Shown piece by piece: positions 23,542-32,383 of a DNA stretch of 64,000 nucleotides; position 1 is the first letter of the stretch; each line of letters starts with the position of its first letter. The translations under genes and the position numbers were made by a program. Origin of the DNA: Kofleriaceae bacterium (GTDB taxonomy: Bacteria > Myxococcota_A > Polyangia > Haliangiales > Haliangiaceae); NCBI GenBank assembly GCA_018057825.1, contig JAGPCY010000017.1, positions 1 to 64,000 of the forward strand, written 5' to 3'. Below the pieces are notes generated by a model. The model was not told the DNA's origin. It was given only the letters and a program-made list of their open reading frames with translations, and ran no database searches.

Positions 23542-23802
23542 GCGAGGCCGGAGGCGGAGGCGGAGGCCGAGTCCGAGGCGAGACAGAGGCCGAGGCCGAG
23601 GCCGGGTCCGAGTCCGAGTCCGAACCCGAGGCCGAGGCCGAGACCGAGACCGAGGCCGAGACCGAGTCCGACCCCGAACCCGAACCCGAACCCGAACCCG
23701 AACCCGAACCCGAGGCCGAGGCCGAGTCCGAGGCCGAGTCCGAGACCGAGGCCGAGGCGGAGGCGGAGGCGGAGGCCGAGGCGGAGGCGGAGGCCGAGGC
23801 AG
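23542..23802 (+). repeat. GAGNCC hexamer tract, longest copy
   Basis: About 261 bp of degenerate hexamers, beginning at the base after the TAG of the CFI-box gene. It includes a sub-block of six near-identical units near 23672-23712 and a GAGGCG-rich end. The rest of the 336-bp gap to the next gene (23803-23877) holds nothing else but the small -10-like element. Confidence 0.88.
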
Positions 23803-23865
23803 ATAAGGATCGCGGGGCTGCGTGCGAGGCGGGTACCGCGCTTCCGGCCAGCCGGTGGTTCGCGC

Positions 23866-23871
23866 TACCGT
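23866..23871 (+). promoter_or_regulatory. -10-like TACCGT
   Basis: Six nt before the ATG at 23878. Confidence 0.45.
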
Positions 23872-23877
23872 CGGGCG

Positions 23878-24108
23878 ATGCCAACCGTCGTCGCCGCGTT
23901 CCTCCTCGCCGCCGCTGTCACCCTGACCGGCTGCGCCACCAAGGCCAAGCCGGCCACCACCCCCGAGCCCGCCGCCACCGCGGTCCCCGCGGAGGACGAG
24001 GCTGCGGCCGAGACCGAGGAGGCCGCGGCCGACGACGACGGCGGCGCGAGCAAGCGGAGCGCGCCCACCGCGACGATCAGCGCCGATCCGTGCGGCGGCG
24101 GCGAGTAG
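23878..24108 (+). CDS. Small lipoprotein
   Basis: Protein of 76 aa with signal peptide and lipobox LTGC (MPTVVAAFLLAAAVTLTGC), followed by an Ala/Glu/Asp-rich, low-complexity mature part ending in a second Cys (DPCGGGE). The acidic stretch contains short GAGACC-type units like those in the preceding repeat tract. No function is inferred. Confidence 0.72.
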   Translation: MPTVVAAFLLAAAVTLTGCATKAKPATTPEPAATAVPAEDEAAAETEEAAADDDGGASKRSAPTATISADPCGGGE

Positions 24109-24115
24109 GCGCCGG

Positions 24116-24139
24116 GTCGCCGCGGCTCAGTCGCGGACG
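24116..24139. repeat. 24-bp direct repeat, left copy
   Basis: Identical to 25214-25237, which contains the boxB stop codon and last codons. The left copy lies outside any gene, between the small lipoprotein and the cupin gene. Confidence 0.9.
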
Positions 24140-24153
24140 ACTCACAGCACGGG

Positions 24154-25026
24154 TCACAGCACGGTGTGAAAGAAGGACTGCTCGAGCGGGCGCTGCCCCA
24201 GGTCGTAGCGGACCACCGCGCCAGGTCGGACGAAGTAGGCGTCGCCCGGGCGCAAGGTGGCGGTGCGGCCCAGCCGATCGGTGAGCTGGACGCGACCGCG
24301 GGTCACGGCGGCGTGGGCGGCGAAGGCGAAGTCGATTCGCAAGGCGCCCTCGGAGATCACCATCAGGCCGGCGCTGGCGTCGGCGAGGTCGAACCGCGCC
24401 GCGACCTGCGGATCGCCGCCCAAGACGACGCCGCCGAGGGCCTCGGGCGGGCCGAGGTCGACGAGGTCGCCAGCCGGCACCGCGGCATGCGCGCGGTAGA
24501 TGCGCATCGGCCCAGGGCGATCGGCGGCGGCGACGCGGTTGGCGAAGGACTTCTGCACCCGCGGACCGCGGACGTTCCACAGGATGTTCGAGCCCTGGGT
24601 GATGAGGTAGCTATCGCCCGGGCGCAACGTGACGGTGACCCCGGTCGCGTCGGTCAACTCGACCGAGCCTGACAGGATGGTCGCGTGCTCGGTGAACGGG
24701 AAGTGGATGAGCACCTTGCCGCGGGTGGCCTGGAACACCCCAGCGGTGAAGGCGCCGTCGGCGAAGTCGACGCGGGCCGAGATCGCCGGGTCGCCCTCGA
24801 GGACCTGGCCGCCGAGGTCGCCGGGCGGGCCGAGATCGACGAACTGATCCTGCGGCACGACCTCACCGCGGCGATACACGATGAGTTCGCTGACGTCGGT
24901 GACCGCTGGGGAGGGCGGAGGCGCGGTCGAGGCCCACCCGGTGACGGGTGGCGTGACGGCGACCAGGGCGGCGCACGCGACGATGGGGAGCACGGCGAGA
25001 CGGTGACAGAGCGCGAGTGACTTCAC
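24154..25026 (-). CDS. Exported double-cupin protein
   Basis: Protein of 290 aa with a signal peptide (MKSLALCHRLAVLPIVACAA) and two tandem repeats of one cupin-like unit. Each starts with a V/DLGPP motif (FVDLGPPGDLGGQVLEG and LVDLGPPEALGGVVLGG) and ends with VTLRPGDSYLI or ATLRPGDAYFV. The small cupin-3-like fold is known in ureidoglycine-aminohydrolase relatives and in sensors. Metal-ligand histidines are sparse, so catalysis is doubtful. GTG 25026 is supported by GGAGG 9 nt upstream. The gene lies between two copies of a 24-bp repeat that includes the end of boxB, suggesting it was inserted behind the box operon. Confidence 0.8.
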   Translation of the reverse strand: MKSLALCHRLAVLPIVACAALVAVTPPVTGWASTAPPPSPAVTDVSELIVYRRGEVVPQDQFVDLGPPGDLGGQVLEGDPAISARVDFADGAFTAGVFQATRGKVLIHFPFTEHATILSGSVELTDATGVTVTLRPGDSYLITQGSNILWNVRGPRVQKSFANRVAAADRPGPMRIYRAHAAVPAGDLVDLGPPEALGGVVLGGDPQVAARFDLADASAGLMVISEGALRIDFAFAAHAAVTRGRVQLTDRLGRTATLRPGDAYFVRPGAVVRYDLGQRPLEQSFFHTVL

Positions 25027-25213
25027 GGTGATGATCCTCCGCGGCCGTGGCGGGCCGCGCCGGCACCGATTGCGAACCGCGTGCCGCGCCGGCTCGCTTG
25101 GCGCGCGCGGTTGCGCGCCGCCGCGCGATGACACCACCACCCGTGCCAGCTCGTGCCAGCGGCGGTGCCGGAGCGCCGCGCCCGCTAGGCCGTCCCGCCC
25201 CGCCCGGCCGTGT
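25027..25213. other. Intergenic region with hairpin between boxB and cupin gene
   Basis: Non-coding stretch. It has an inverted repeat at 25100-25119 (arms GGCGCGC and GCGCGCC, 6-nt loop) that could end boxCB transcription, although no T-run follows it. It also contains a tandem GTGCCAGC pair near 25141-25158. Confidence 0.5.
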
Positions 25214-25224
25214 GTCGCCGCGGC

Positions 25225-26637
<1,413 letters not shown>

Positions 26638-26671
26638 GGGGCCTCGCGAGGGTTTGGGTGCGGGGACGGGT

Positions 26672-28303
26672 TCAGGTCCGGTTCCACTGGAAGGCCGGGC
26701 GCTCGGGCTGGCCGTACAGGGTCAAGGCGCCGCGCTCGCCGGTCGAGTTGGCGCGGGTGAAGATCCAGTTCTGCCAGGCGGTGAGGCGGCCGAAGATCTT
26801 GGTCTCGACGGTCTCGGGGCCGACGAAGCGCAGCGACGCCTCCATGCCGGTCAGGGCGTCGGGCGACAGCGACGCGCGCTCCTCGACGGCGATGCGCAGC
26901 TCGTCGGCGAAGTCGAGGTCGTCGAGGGCGATCGTCGCCAGGCCCAGGGCCTCGGCCTCCTCGCTGGCGATCGGCCCGTCGGCGCCGCGGGCCAGGACCT
27001 TGCCGACCTGGGCCGGGTCGCCGTAGAAGCGCGCCTGCAGGCGGGTCAGGCCGGTCGCGGTCGGGTGCGCGCCGTCGTTGGCGACCGAGGTCGCGACCGC
27101 GATCGCGCCGGCGCCGTCCTGCAACATGTAGAAGCGATCGGCGGCCAGGGCGGTCTCGAGGAGGACGCCGGCGAAGCAGGTGTCGGCGGCGTCGGCCACC
27201 GCGTAGAGCGACCGCGCGGTGTTGTCGAGGCGCTTGAGGACGCGGCGCTGCAGGAGCCGGATCTCGCGGGCCAGGCCCGAGCCATCCTTGGCCAGGGCGA
27301 GATCGTGAGCCACCACCAGGTCGCGCTCGCCCGCGGTGCGGATCAAGGCGACCGCGACCTCCGGGTAGTCGAAGCGCAGGCGCAGGAGCGCGTCGTCGAG
27401 CTCGCGGAAGGCCCGCAGGCTCCACTGGTCGGCGCCCCCGGCGGCGGCGGTGGCCGGCGGCGGCATGGTCGGCCCGGCGATCCGCAGGGTCGCGGTCCGG
27501 GCCGCGCGATCGATCGCCAGCTCGACGTGGCGATAGGTGTAGCGGTCGGCGCCGATCGTCGGCGCCAGCGCGTCGAGGGCGAGGGCCGGGCCACGCGGCA
27601 CGTCGGTGGCGGCGGCCAGCTTGCTCGCGCGCGCCGCGACCTCGGCGTCCCACTTCGAGCGCGGCACCAGGCCGTCGACCAGCCCCCAGTCCTTGGCCCG
27701 CTTGCCCTTGATGCCCTCGGCGACGGTGCAGAACACGTCGGCGCGATCGCGGCGGACCTTGCGCTTGTCGACCAGGCGGGTCAGGCCGCCAGTGCCGGGC
27801 AAGACCGCCAGGAGCGGCGTCTCGGGGAACGACACCGCCGAGCTGCCGTCGTCGACCAGCACGACCTCGTCGCACGCCAGGGCCAGCTCGTAGCCACCGC
27901 CCGCGGTCGTGCCCTTGCACGCCGCCAGCGAGCGCAGGCCCGACAGCGCGCTGGCCTCCTCGAGGTAGCACCGGGTCTCGTTGGTGTACTTGCAGAAGTT
28001 CACCTTGAACGAGTGCGACGACTGCCCGAGCATGTAGATGTTGGCGCCCGAGCAGAACACCCGGTCGAGGTCGGCGGTGATGACCAGCGCCTTGACCTCG
28101 GGGTGCTCGAAGCGCAGCCGGTTGATCGCGTCGGCCAGCTCGATGTCGACCGACAGGTCGTAGCTGTTGAGCTTGAGCTCGTAGCCCGGTCGATGCGGGT
28201 GCTCGGCGTCGACCGCCATGGTCAAGGTCGCCCGGTCGCCGGCGATCGCCAGCTTCCAGTGGTGGTAGCGGCTGGGGTGGGTCTCGAACGAGGTCGGATC
28301 CAT
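26672..28303 (-). CDS. boxC: 2,3-epoxybenzoyl-CoA dihydrolase
   Basis: Ring-opening enzyme of 543 aa, following BoxB in the box pathway; it hydrolyses 2,3-epoxybenzoyl-CoA to the semialdehyde and formate. It is an enoyl-CoA-hydratase/isomerase-superfamily protein with the signature N-terminus SFETHPSRYHHWKL, the CoA-binding oxyanion segment RVFCSGANIYML and KGTTAGGGYELALACDEV. Length is normal for the family. ATG 28303 faces boxR across an 88-bp gap containing two palindromes, so BoxR control of this operon is likely. Confidence 0.95.
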   Translation of the reverse strand: MDPTSFETHPSRYHHWKLAIAGDRATLTMAVDAEHPHRPGYELKLNSYDLSVDIELADAINRLRFEHPEVKALVITADLDRVFCSGANIYMLGQSSHSFKVNFCKYTNETRCYLEEASALSGLRSLAACKGTTAGGGYELALACDEVVLVDDGSSAVSFPETPLLAVLPGTGGLTRLVDKRKVRRDRADVFCTVAEGIKGKRAKDWGLVDGLVPRSKWDAEVAARASKLAAATDVPRGPALALDALAPTIGADRYTYRHVELAIDRAARTATLRIAGPTMPPPATAAAGGADQWSLRAFRELDDALLRLRFDYPEVAVALIRTAGERDLVVAHDLALAKDGSGLAREIRLLQRRVLKRLDNTARSLYAVADAADTCFAGVLLETALAADRFYMLQDGAGAIAVATSVANDGAHPTATGLTRLQARFYGDPAQVGKVLARGADGPIASEEAEALGLATIALDDLDFADELRIAVEERASLSPDALTGMEASLRFVGPETVETKIFGRLTAWQNWIFTRANSTGERGALTLYGQPERPAFQWNRT

Positions 28304-28337
28304 GGGGCGACGATCTACCGCAGCGCGGCCGGGGGTC

Positions 28338-28357
28338 GCAAGCAGTTTAGTGCTTGC
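28338..28357. promoter_or_regulatory. Inverted repeat in boxC-boxR gap
   Basis: Perfect 7-bp arms GCAAGCA and TGCTTGC separated by 6 bp (GTTTAG). It lies 34 bp from the boxC start and 34 bp from the boxR start, a good position for an operator acting on both. Confidence 0.7.
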
Positions 28358-28372
28358 TCGTCGGCTTTCGAT

Positions 28373-28384
28373 GCAATATATTGC
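28373..28384. promoter_or_regulatory. AT-rich palindrome over boxR -10
   Basis: Perfect 12-bp palindrome GCAATATATTGC in otherwise GC-rich DNA. It includes the hexamer TATATT (28377-28382), 9 nt before the boxR ATG. Binding here would block boxR transcription, consistent with autoregulation. Confidence 0.75.
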
Positions 28385-28391
28385 GTGACCG

Positions 28392-29129
28392 ATGGCCGAC
28401 CCGCTGCTCGCCATGGTCGGGGCCCGCGTCCGGGCCGCCCGCGAGCAGCTCGGGCAGTCGCGGCGCGAGCTGGCCGCCTCGTCGGGGCTGAGCGAGCGGT
28501 TCCTGGCCCAGCTCGAGACCGGCACCGGCAACATCTCGCTGTCCCGGTTCGCGGCGGTGGCCGCGGCCCTGGGCACCTCGCCGGCCGAGCTCCTGGCCGG
28601 GCTGGCCGCCGAGCGCCGCCGGCCGGCGATCGCGCTCCTCGGCGTGCGCGGCGCCGGCAAGTCGACCATCGGGCCGGCCCTGGCGGCCCGGCTCGGCGCG
28701 CGCTTCGTCGAGGTCGACGCCGAGATCGAGGCCGCCGCCGGCCTGCGCCTGCCGCAGCTCTTCGAGCTCCACGGCGAGGCCTACTACCACCGGGTCGCCC
28801 GCGAGGTCCTGCGCCGCCTGCTGGCGCGGCGGACCCGCCTGGTCCTGGCCACCGGCGGCTCGATCGTGGTCGACGACGCCAGCTACCAGCTCCTGCGCGC
28901 GCGCTGCCAGACGGTGTGGCTCAAGGCCCGCGCGATCGATCACTGGGATCGGGTGGTGGCCCAGGGCGATCGTCGGCCGATGGCCGAGAAGCCCCACGCC
29001 TTCGCCGAGCTCGAGGCGCTCTTGGCGGCGCGGGCGCCGCGCTACGCCCTGGCCGACCACGTGATCGACACCAGCGGCCGGCCGGCGACGGCGGTGGTCG
29101 ACGAGCTGGTGGCGCGGACCGCGGCCTGA
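28392..29129 (+). CDS. boxR: BoxR-type regulator: XRE helix-turn-helix fused to shikimate-kinase-like domain
   Basis: Transcription regulator of 245 aa. Residues 8-66 are an XRE-family helix-turn-helix (RRELAASSGLSERFLAQLE). Residues about 78-240 resemble shikimate kinase, with Walker A GVRGAGKST (84-92). This fusion is the hallmark of BoxR/BzdR, where the kinase-like domain senses benzoyl-CoA and releases repression. It is divergent from boxC, matching its role. The intergenic region carries an inverted repeat and an AT-rich palindrome at its -10. Whether the domain keeps kinase activity cannot be told; in the known family it serves as an effector-binding domain. Confidence 0.93.
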   Translation: MADPLLAMVGARVRAAREQLGQSRRELAASSGLSERFLAQLETGTGNISLSRFAAVAAALGTSPAELLAGLAAERRRPAIALLGVRGAGKSTIGPALAARLGARFVEVDAEIEAAAGLRLPQLFELHGEAYYHRVAREVLRRLLARRTRLVLATGGSIVVDDASYQLLRARCQTVWLKARAIDHWDRVVAQGDRRPMAEKPHAFAELEALLAARAPRYALADHVIDTSGRPATAVVDELVARTAA

Positions 29130-29160
29130 CGCGACCGCCGGCGACCGCCGCGCCGCGCGC

Positions 29161-30129
29161 TCACCGCGGCTTGCCGGCCAGGACCTCGGCCAGAAGGCCG
29201 AGCTCGCGCCCGCGCGCCGACGACATCCGCCACACCAGCCCGACGTCGCGCCCCGGCGGGTGGCGCGCGAACCGGGCCAGGCTGACCCCGCTGCCGCGGC
29301 CGGCCAACGACGGCGCCGAGCGCTCGGGGAGGAGCGTGACGCCCAGGCCGCCGGCGACCATCTGGGTCAGGGTCGGCAGGCTGGTCGCCCGCAGCTCGGC
29401 GCTCTCGTGGGCGCCGGCGGCGCTGCACACCGCCAGCGCCTGATCGCGCAGGCAGTGGCCGTCCTCGAGGAGGAGCACGGTCTCGCCGTCGAGATCGGCC
29501 TCGCGCAGATCGGGCTTGGCGGCCAGCGCGTGATCGCGCGGCGCGGCCAGGAGGAAGTCCTCGCGGTACAGGTGGACCGCGGCCAGATCGCCCGGCACCG
29601 GCAGGGCCAGGATGCCGGCGTCGAGGCGGCCGTCGTCGAGGAGCGCCAGCACGGTCGCGGTGCGCTCCTCGCGCAGGATGAGCTGGAGGCGCGGGTAGCG
29701 CGCGCGGACCGCGGGCAAGACCGACGGCAAGAGGTACGGCGCGATCGTCGGGATCACGCCCAGCCGCAGCCGGCTGGTCAGCGGCTCGGCGCTGGCGCGG
29801 GCGCCGTCGAGGACCGCGCTGGCGGCGGCGATCGCGATCCGGGCCCGCGCCACCACCTCGGCGCCGGCGGCGGTGACCAGGACCCGGCGGCGATCGCGCT
29901 CGAAGAGCTGGACGCCCAGGGCGTGCTCGAGGGCGGCGATCTGCGCCGACAGCCCGGGCTGGGTCACCGCGCAGGCCGCGGCAGCGCGGCGGAAGCTGCG
30001 CTCGTCGGCCACCGCCACCGCGTACTCGAGCTGGCGCAAGGACAGCGCGCTCGACGGCGCGACCGGCTTGGCGGCGGTCGGCGCCGGGGTCGGCGGGCGC
30101 AGGCGAGGACGGGGTCGGCGGGCGGCCAT
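29161..30129 (-). CDS. oxyR: OxyR-type LysR regulator of peroxide response
   Basis: LysR-family activator of 322 aa. The DNA-binding domain starts near residue 30 (LRQLEYAVAVADERSFRRAA). The effector domain contains the redox pair in LEDGHCLRDQALAVC (Cys226 and Cys235, the 9-residue spacing of the E. coli sensor cysteines). A 28-residue Pro/Arg/Ala-rich N-terminal extension precedes the helix-turn-helix. It is divergent from ahpC-ahpD, the classical peroxide-defence target. The gap holds an array of four half-sites spaced as in OxyR operators. Confidence 0.93.
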   Translation of the reverse strand: MAARRPRPRLRPPTPAPTAAKPVAPSSALSLRQLEYAVAVADERSFRRAAAACAVTQPGLSAQIAALEHALGVQLFERDRRRVLVTAAGAEVVARARIAIAAASAVLDGARASAEPLTSRLRLGVIPTIAPYLLPSVLPAVRARYPRLQLILREERTATVLALLDDGRLDAGILALPVPGDLAAVHLYREDFLLAAPRDHALAAKPDLREADLDGETVLLLEDGHCLRDQALAVCSAAGAHESAELRATSLPTLTQMVAGGLGVTLLPERSAPSLAGRGSGVSLARFARHPPGRDVGLVWRMSSARGRELGLLAEVLAGKPR

Positions 30130-30130
30130 G

Positions 30131-30167
30131 ATTACCCCAGCCTATCACACGCATCATCTTGGTCGAT
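30131..30167. promoter_or_regulatory. OxyR-operator-like array
   Basis: Tetranucleotides ATTA, CTAT, ATCA and CGAT, each separated by exactly 7 bp, starting 2 bp from the oxyR start. This is the 4-7-4-7-4-7-4 spacing of ATAG/CTAT in the known OxyR site, with several mismatches. A fifth element, ATCG, follows 7 bp further on. Confidence 0.55.
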
Positions 30168-30243
30168 TGGCGTTATCGCCGGCGCGACCGCAAGGTGAGC
30201 CCATCGACGCGGCCCCGGCCGCCCCAACCCCACGAGGACCACG

Positions 30244-30783
30244 ATGCTCACGATCGGCGATCGCTTCCCCTCCTTCACCGCCACCGCGGTGGTCTCCCTC
30301 GACTCCGGCAAGGAGTTCACCCAGCTCACCGAGGCCAGCTTCCCCGGCACGTGGAAGGTCTACTTCTTCTGGCCCAAGGACTTCACCTTCGTGTGCCCGA
30401 CCGAGATCGCCGGCTTCGGCAAGCTCGACGGCGACTTCCGCGACCGCGACGCCCAGCTCCTGGGCGTGTCGACCGACAGCGAGTTCGTCCACCTGGCGTG
30501 GCGCAAGGACCACCCCGATCTGCGCGGCCTGCCGTTCCCGATGATCGCCGATCTGCGGCGCGAGCTGTCCGAGGGCACCGGCGTGCTCGACCGCGCCGCC
30601 GGCGTGGCCCGGCGCGCGACCTTCATCGTCGACCCCGAGGGCGTGATCCGCTTCGTCGAGGTCACCGACATGAGCGTCGGGCGCAACCCGGCCGAGACCC
30701 TGCGCGTCCTCGACGCCCTGCAGACCGACGAGCTGTGCCCGTGCAACTGGAAGAAGGGCGAGGCGACCCTGAGCGCGGCCTGA
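30244..30783 (+). CDS. ahpC: Alkyl hydroperoxide reductase peroxiredoxin
   Basis: 2-Cys peroxiredoxin of 179 aa that reduces hydroperoxides. The peroxidatic Cys51 is in FTFVCPTE and the C-terminal CPCNWKKG holds the resolving Cys. The pairing with AhpD instead of AhpF matches the mycobacterial-type AhpC/AhpD system, where AhpD recycles AhpC. GAGG lies 6 nt before the ATG. The promoter region is shared with oxyR. Confidence 0.94.
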   Translation: MLTIGDRFPSFTATAVVSLDSGKEFTQLTEASFPGTWKVYFFWPKDFTFVCPTEIAGFGKLDGDFRDRDAQLLGVSTDSEFVHLAWRKDHPDLRGLPFPMIADLRRELSEGTGVLDRAAGVARRATFIVDPEGVIRFVEVTDMSVGRNPAETLRVLDALQTDELCPCNWKKGEATLSAA

Positions 30784-30838
30784 GCGCCGTCCCCGCCCGC
30801 CCTGCCGCACCACCCGCGCCATCGACCTGGAGGAGCCG

Positions 30839-31375
30839 ATGACCCTCGACGCGATCAAGGACCGTCTACCCGACTACGCCCGCGATCTGAAGATCAACCT
30901 GGGCATCGTCACCGGCACCACCAGCCTGACACCCCAGCAGCACTGGGGCACCGCGGTGGCGGCGGCGCTGGCGACCCGCCAGCCCGAGGTCATCGCCGCG
31001 ATCACCGCGGCGGCCGCCGGCCACCTCGACGCCGCGGCCCTGCGCGCGGCCCGCGGCGCGTCGTCGGTGATGGCGATGAACAACGTCTACTACCGGTTCC
31101 TGCACTTCGTCGGCGACGGCAGCGACTACCACACCTTGCCGGCGCGGCTGCGCATGCAGCTCATCGGCAACCCCGGGGTCGACGCCCTCGACTTCGAGCT
31201 GTGGTGCCTGGCGGCCTCGGCGGTGACCGGCTGTGGCGCGTGCGTGAAGTCCCACGATCAGGTGGTGCGCACCAAGGGCGCGACCGCGGCGCAGGTGCAA
31301 GACGCGGTGCGGATCGCCGCGGTGGTCCACGCCCTGGCGGTCACGCTCGACGGCCTCACCGCGACCGCGGCGTGA
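30839..31375 (+). CDS. ahpD: AhpD-type alkylhydroperoxidase
   Basis: Carboxymuconolactone-decarboxylase-fold protein of 178 aa. The thiol relay is Glu120, Cys132, Cys135 and His139 (TGCGACVKSHD). In the known system it delivers electrons to oxidised AhpC. A clear GGAGG lies 5 nt before the ATG, and the gene follows ahpC by 55 bp in one operon. Its stop abuts the convergent gene's stop with no spacer. Confidence 0.93.
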   Translation: MTLDAIKDRLPDYARDLKINLGIVTGTTSLTPQQHWGTAVAAALATRQPEVIAAITAAAAGHLDAAALRAARGASSVMAMNNVYYRFLHFVGDGSDYHTLPARLRMQLIGNPGVDALDFELWCLAASAVTGCGACVKSHDQVVRTKGATAAQVQDAVRIAAVVHALAVTLDGLTATAA

Positions 31376-32383
31376 TCAGGTCGGCGGCGCGGCTCGCCGG
31401 ACCAGCCGCAGGCACCAGGTGATCGCGGCGGCGCCGATCGCCAGCGAGACGACGAACGTGACGACGCCACCGGCGGCGGCGACCCGCGCCGCGAGCCGCG
31501 GATCGATCGCGGTCACGCGGCTGGCCTCGCGCGCGACCGCCCACGCCAGCATGGCCCCGGCGGTGGCGCCGACGATCGCGGCGCGCAGGCCACCGCCGCG
31601 GCGCACCGCCCACCACCACAGCGCGACCGCGAGCGTCGCGAGGACGGCCGCGGCGATGAGCCACGGGGTGGCCAGGGTCGAGGCCGCGGTTGGGCCCTCG
31701 ACCGCGCCGGCCCACCACGCGCCACCGGCGATCGCGACCGCGACGCCGACCGTGGCGACCGCGGCCAGGCCGCGCACGGCCGAGGCCGACGGGCGCATGA
31801 CCACCAGGACCCCGGCCGGCCACACCGCCGCCGCCGCGCCCAGCCACAGCACCAGCCGCGGCGCGATCGCCGGGTCGGCGTAGCGCAGGCTCGCGGCCTG
31901 GTACTGCGCGGCCCAGGTGGTCGGCGACGCCAGGGCCAGGGCGTGGTTCTCGATCCACGACCAGCCGACGAAGACGAAGCCGGCCAGGGCGACCAGATCG
32001 AGGGCGGCCCGCCGCCGACGCGACCAGGCGTGGACCCGCGCGGTCTTGCCCAGGTAGAGCGCGTAGAAGCCGACGATCAGCGCCGGAACGATCGCTAGCC
32101 AGCGCACGAACAGCAGCAGGTTGGCGGTGTAGAAGCGCGGCTGGTAGAGGAGCTGCACGAACAGGAGCGGCGCGACCCCGGCGGTGATGCCCAGGCCGAG
32201 CGCGAACGGCAGCCAGTCGCGGGTCGCCGCCGCGATCGGCGCGTCGGCCCGCCCGCGCGCCGCGGCCAGGGCGACGACCGCGGTCCCGGCGACCACGAAG
32301 CCGATCGCCAGGGCGTGGAGCGCGAAGGTGAGGATCGCGAGCGCCAGGTACGGGCCGGCGCCCTCGGGCACCGCGGCGATCAT
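31376..32383 (-). CDS. Multi-spanning membrane protein partner of bd-type oxidase
   Basis: Hydrophobic protein of 335 aa with about nine membrane helices and little soluble sequence. ATG 32383 overlaps the stop of the cytochrome bd-like subunit by 4 bp. By size, topology and position it is the second subunit of that complex, but I see no clear CydB motif, so the role is inferred from coupling alone. Confidence 0.78.
   Translation of the reverse strand: MIAAVPEGAGPYLALAILTFALHALAIGFVVAGTAVVALAAARGRADAPIAAATRDWLPFALGLGITAGVAPLLFVQLLYQPRFYTANLLLFVRWLAIVPALIVGFYALYLGKTARVHAWSRRRRAALDLVALAGFVFVGWSWIENHALALASPTTWAAQYQAASLRYADPAIAPRLVLWLGAAAAVWPAGVLVVMRPSASAVRGLAAVATVGVAVAIAGGAWWAGAVEGPTAASTLATPWLIAAAVLATLAVALWWWAVRRGGGLRAAIVGATAGAMLAWAVAREASRVTAIDPRLAARVAAAGGVVTFVVSLAIGAAAITWCLRLVRRAAPPT

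Noticed and set aside
23542-23802. Hexamer tract as a coding region for an E/A/T/S/P-rich protein
   Set aside because: The open frame through the tract has no start with a promoter or ribosome-binding site inside the gap, and similar tracts elsewhere sit in gaps flanked by true stop codons.
25100-25119. Intrinsic terminator behind boxB
   Set aside because: The stem is strong but no T-run follows on the minus strand, so it is listed only as a hairpin.
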